Assembly (NCBI GenBank): GCA_044224605.1
Contig: JBGAKC010000023.1
Coordinates: 1-64,000, forward strand
DNA from: UBA7672 sp044224605
GTDB taxonomy: Bacteria; Pseudomonadota; Alphaproteobacteria; Caulobacterales; Hyphomonadaceae
Reading direction: 5' to 3'
Length of the DNA: 64,000 nt
Part shown: positions 63,095-64,000 of the stretch, piece after piece
Layout: the number at the start of each line of letters is the position of its first letter
Position numbering within the stretch: the stretch's first letter is position 1
The notes under the pieces: generated by a model
Seen by the model: the letters and a program-made list of their open reading frames with translations, nothing else
What the model was told of the DNA's origin: nothing
The model's database searches: none
Translations under genes and position numbers: made by a program

Positions 63095-63561
63095 TACGAC
63101 ACCCAGCTTGTCTTGCACTCAGTCACGGTCCAGCCCGCGATGCCCGAACGCAGGCGGCATTCATAGCCCATGCCTGCCAGAGGTCCATGCATGATGCCAG
63201 TCTCGATCGTCGCGCCCGTGCCGTCATAGCGGGGCTTGTGGAATTCGACCCATTTGAGGCGCTCGCGGGGGTCTGCGGATTGTGGCGCGTCGTTATAATC
63301 CGCAAAGGCGAGGCCGTACTTCGCCCAATTGCACTGGGGCCGCCATCCGGGCTCGCCCATGCCCTTGAGCGGCGGAGGCGGGTTATCCGGGCCGAACTTG
63401 TAATGTTCCTTGGCGACGGCGGTCATGACGGCGCAGTCATTGTCGCTGTGCTCGACCGAGGCGGGCTGGGCGCCAGCCTGGCCGTCCGGGAATTTGGTGG
63501 AGGCGCAGGCCCAGACCAGCATTGCGGCCGCGCTGGCAACAAGAAGGTTTGCAACACGCAT
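63094..63561 (-). CDS. Lipoprotein of unknown function (paralogue B)
   Basis: A 155-residue protein with an N-terminal hydrophobic segment (RVANLLVASAAAMLVWAC), a probable though imperfect lipobox, then DNDCAVMTAVAKEHYKFGPD, NPPPPLKGMGEPGWRPQCNW, WVEFHKPRYDGTGATI and YECRLRSGIAGWTVTEC. Its stop overlaps the start of paralogue A by one base, so the two are co-expressed duplicates. Confidence 0.75.
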   Translation of the reverse strand: MRVANLLVASAAAMLVWACASTKFPDGQAGAQPASVEHSDNDCAVMTAVAKEHYKFGPDNPPPPLKGMGEPGWRPQCNWAKYGLAFADYNDAPQSADPRERLKWVEFHKPRYDGTGATIETGIMHGPLAGMGYECRLRSGIAGWTVTECKTSWVS

Positions 63562-63675
63562 CAGAGTATCTCCTATGCAACCAGCTTCTTGCGGCCAGGC
63601 TGTCATCAGGAATCACCAGCGTTGATGGCGGGATAAGGGCAGCGCGGCGCCATCCATGGCGTCAGCGCATGAAAC

Positions 63676-64000
63676 CTAGGCCATCATCTTCCGGAGCATC
63701 TCCAGCGCCGTGACGATGGTTTCGCGGCGAATCTTTTCGCGGCCGATGTCGCCGAAGCGCATGGCCTGGTGGAAGATCGGTTTGTTCTCGCGGGCGACGG
63801 CGAGGTGGACGAGGCCAACGGGCTTGAGCGGCGTGCCGCCGCCCGGTCCGGCGACGCCCGTGACGGCGACGGCTAGGTTGGCGCGCGATTGCTCCAGCGC
63901 GCCCTCAGCCATGGCGCGGGCGACGGGTTCGGAGACGGCGCCGGCGTCGGCGATCAGGTCGCCGGGCACATTAAGCATCTCTTCCTTGGCGCGATTGGAA
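63676..64000 (-). CDS. CinA-family nicotinamide-nucleotide amidase, partial (5' end outside window)
   Basis: C-terminal part of a CinA/PncC domain that deamidates NMN in pyridine-nucleotide recycling. GAVSEPVARAMAEGALEQS, AVAVTGVAGPGGGTPLKPVG and the VGLVHLAVAR strand are diagnostic. The frame stays open to base 64000, so the start is beyond the window. Size of the full protein (stand-alone PncC or long CinA) cannot be told; in relatives it is the short form after lipA/COQ10. Confidence 0.92.
   Translation of the reverse strand, partial: SNRAKEEMLNVPGDLIADAGAVSEPVARAMAEGALEQSRANLAVAVTGVAGPGGGTPLKPVGLVHLAVARENKPIFHQAMRFGDIGREKIRRETIVTALEMLRKMMA

Overview
The window is high-GC chromosomal DNA from an alphaproteobacterium, most likely a member of the Caulobacterales (Hyphomonadaceae or a relative). 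The evidence is the gene order tsf-pyrH-frr-uppS-cdsA-dxr-rseP-bamA-skp-lpxD-lpxA-lpxI-lpxB, the ppiD-trpEGDC and lexA-gltX-gltA blocks, a pyruvate dehydrogenase E1 beta subunit with its own lipoyl domain, and LexA boxes of the alphaproteobacterial type GTTC-N7-GTTC. The species cannot be named from this sequence.

Layout. 1-13.1 kb: one long plus-strand run for translation (tsf, frr), UMP kinase, undecaprenyl and isoprenoid synthesis, CDP-diacylglycerol, the site-2 protease RseP, the BamA/Skp outer-membrane machinery and lipid A synthesis. The usual fabZ between lpxD and lpxA is absent. 13.1-22.9 kb: mostly minus strand, with gltA, gltX, lexA, trpC-D-G-E and a PpiD-like chaperone; a small reading frame between gltX and lexA looks like a collapsed comEC. 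23-31 kb: tpiA, secG, pyrG, a PadR/membrane-protein pair, a TPR-oxygenase, rpmF and eno. 31-52.5 kb: a more variable stretch with two acyl-CoA dehydrogenases, a second repeat-fused 2-oxoglutarate oxygenase, two tandem lipoprotein cytochromes c, a DksA-like protein, ssb with a LexA box, a GH13 glucosidase, molybdopterin genes (moaE, moaB, moaA, moaD), lipB, a stand-alone SpoA/FliN protein, tRNA-Leu, mgtE, a membrane-anchored lysozyme, a methyltransferase, ndk, a GNAT protein with no normal start codon, and a marR-enoyl-CoA hydratase pair. 52.6-64 kb: ftsB, the pyruvate dehydrogenase operon pdhA-VOC-pdhB-pdhC-small membrane protein-lpdA, two tandem atypical tRNA-like genes, hairpin repeats, an acyl-CoA/acyl-ACP synthetase, lipA, a COQ10-type START protein, two paralogous lipoproteins and the start-side part of a CinA-family gene running off the end.

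How the genes fit together. Most are core housekeeping genes. Several form a lipoate-PDH theme: lipB and lipA make the lipoyl group carried by the lipoyl lysines of PdhB and PdhC and recycled by LpdA, feeding acetyl-CoA to citrate synthase. Envelope biogenesis (uppS, cdsA, rseP, bamA, skp, lpx genes) is the other large theme. No phage, insertion sequence, CRISPR array or defence island is visible. The most unusual signals are the tandem tRNA-like genes without U33 next to tandem hairpin repeats (59.1-59.4 kb), the shrunken comEC, and the two extra small genes inside the PDH operon.
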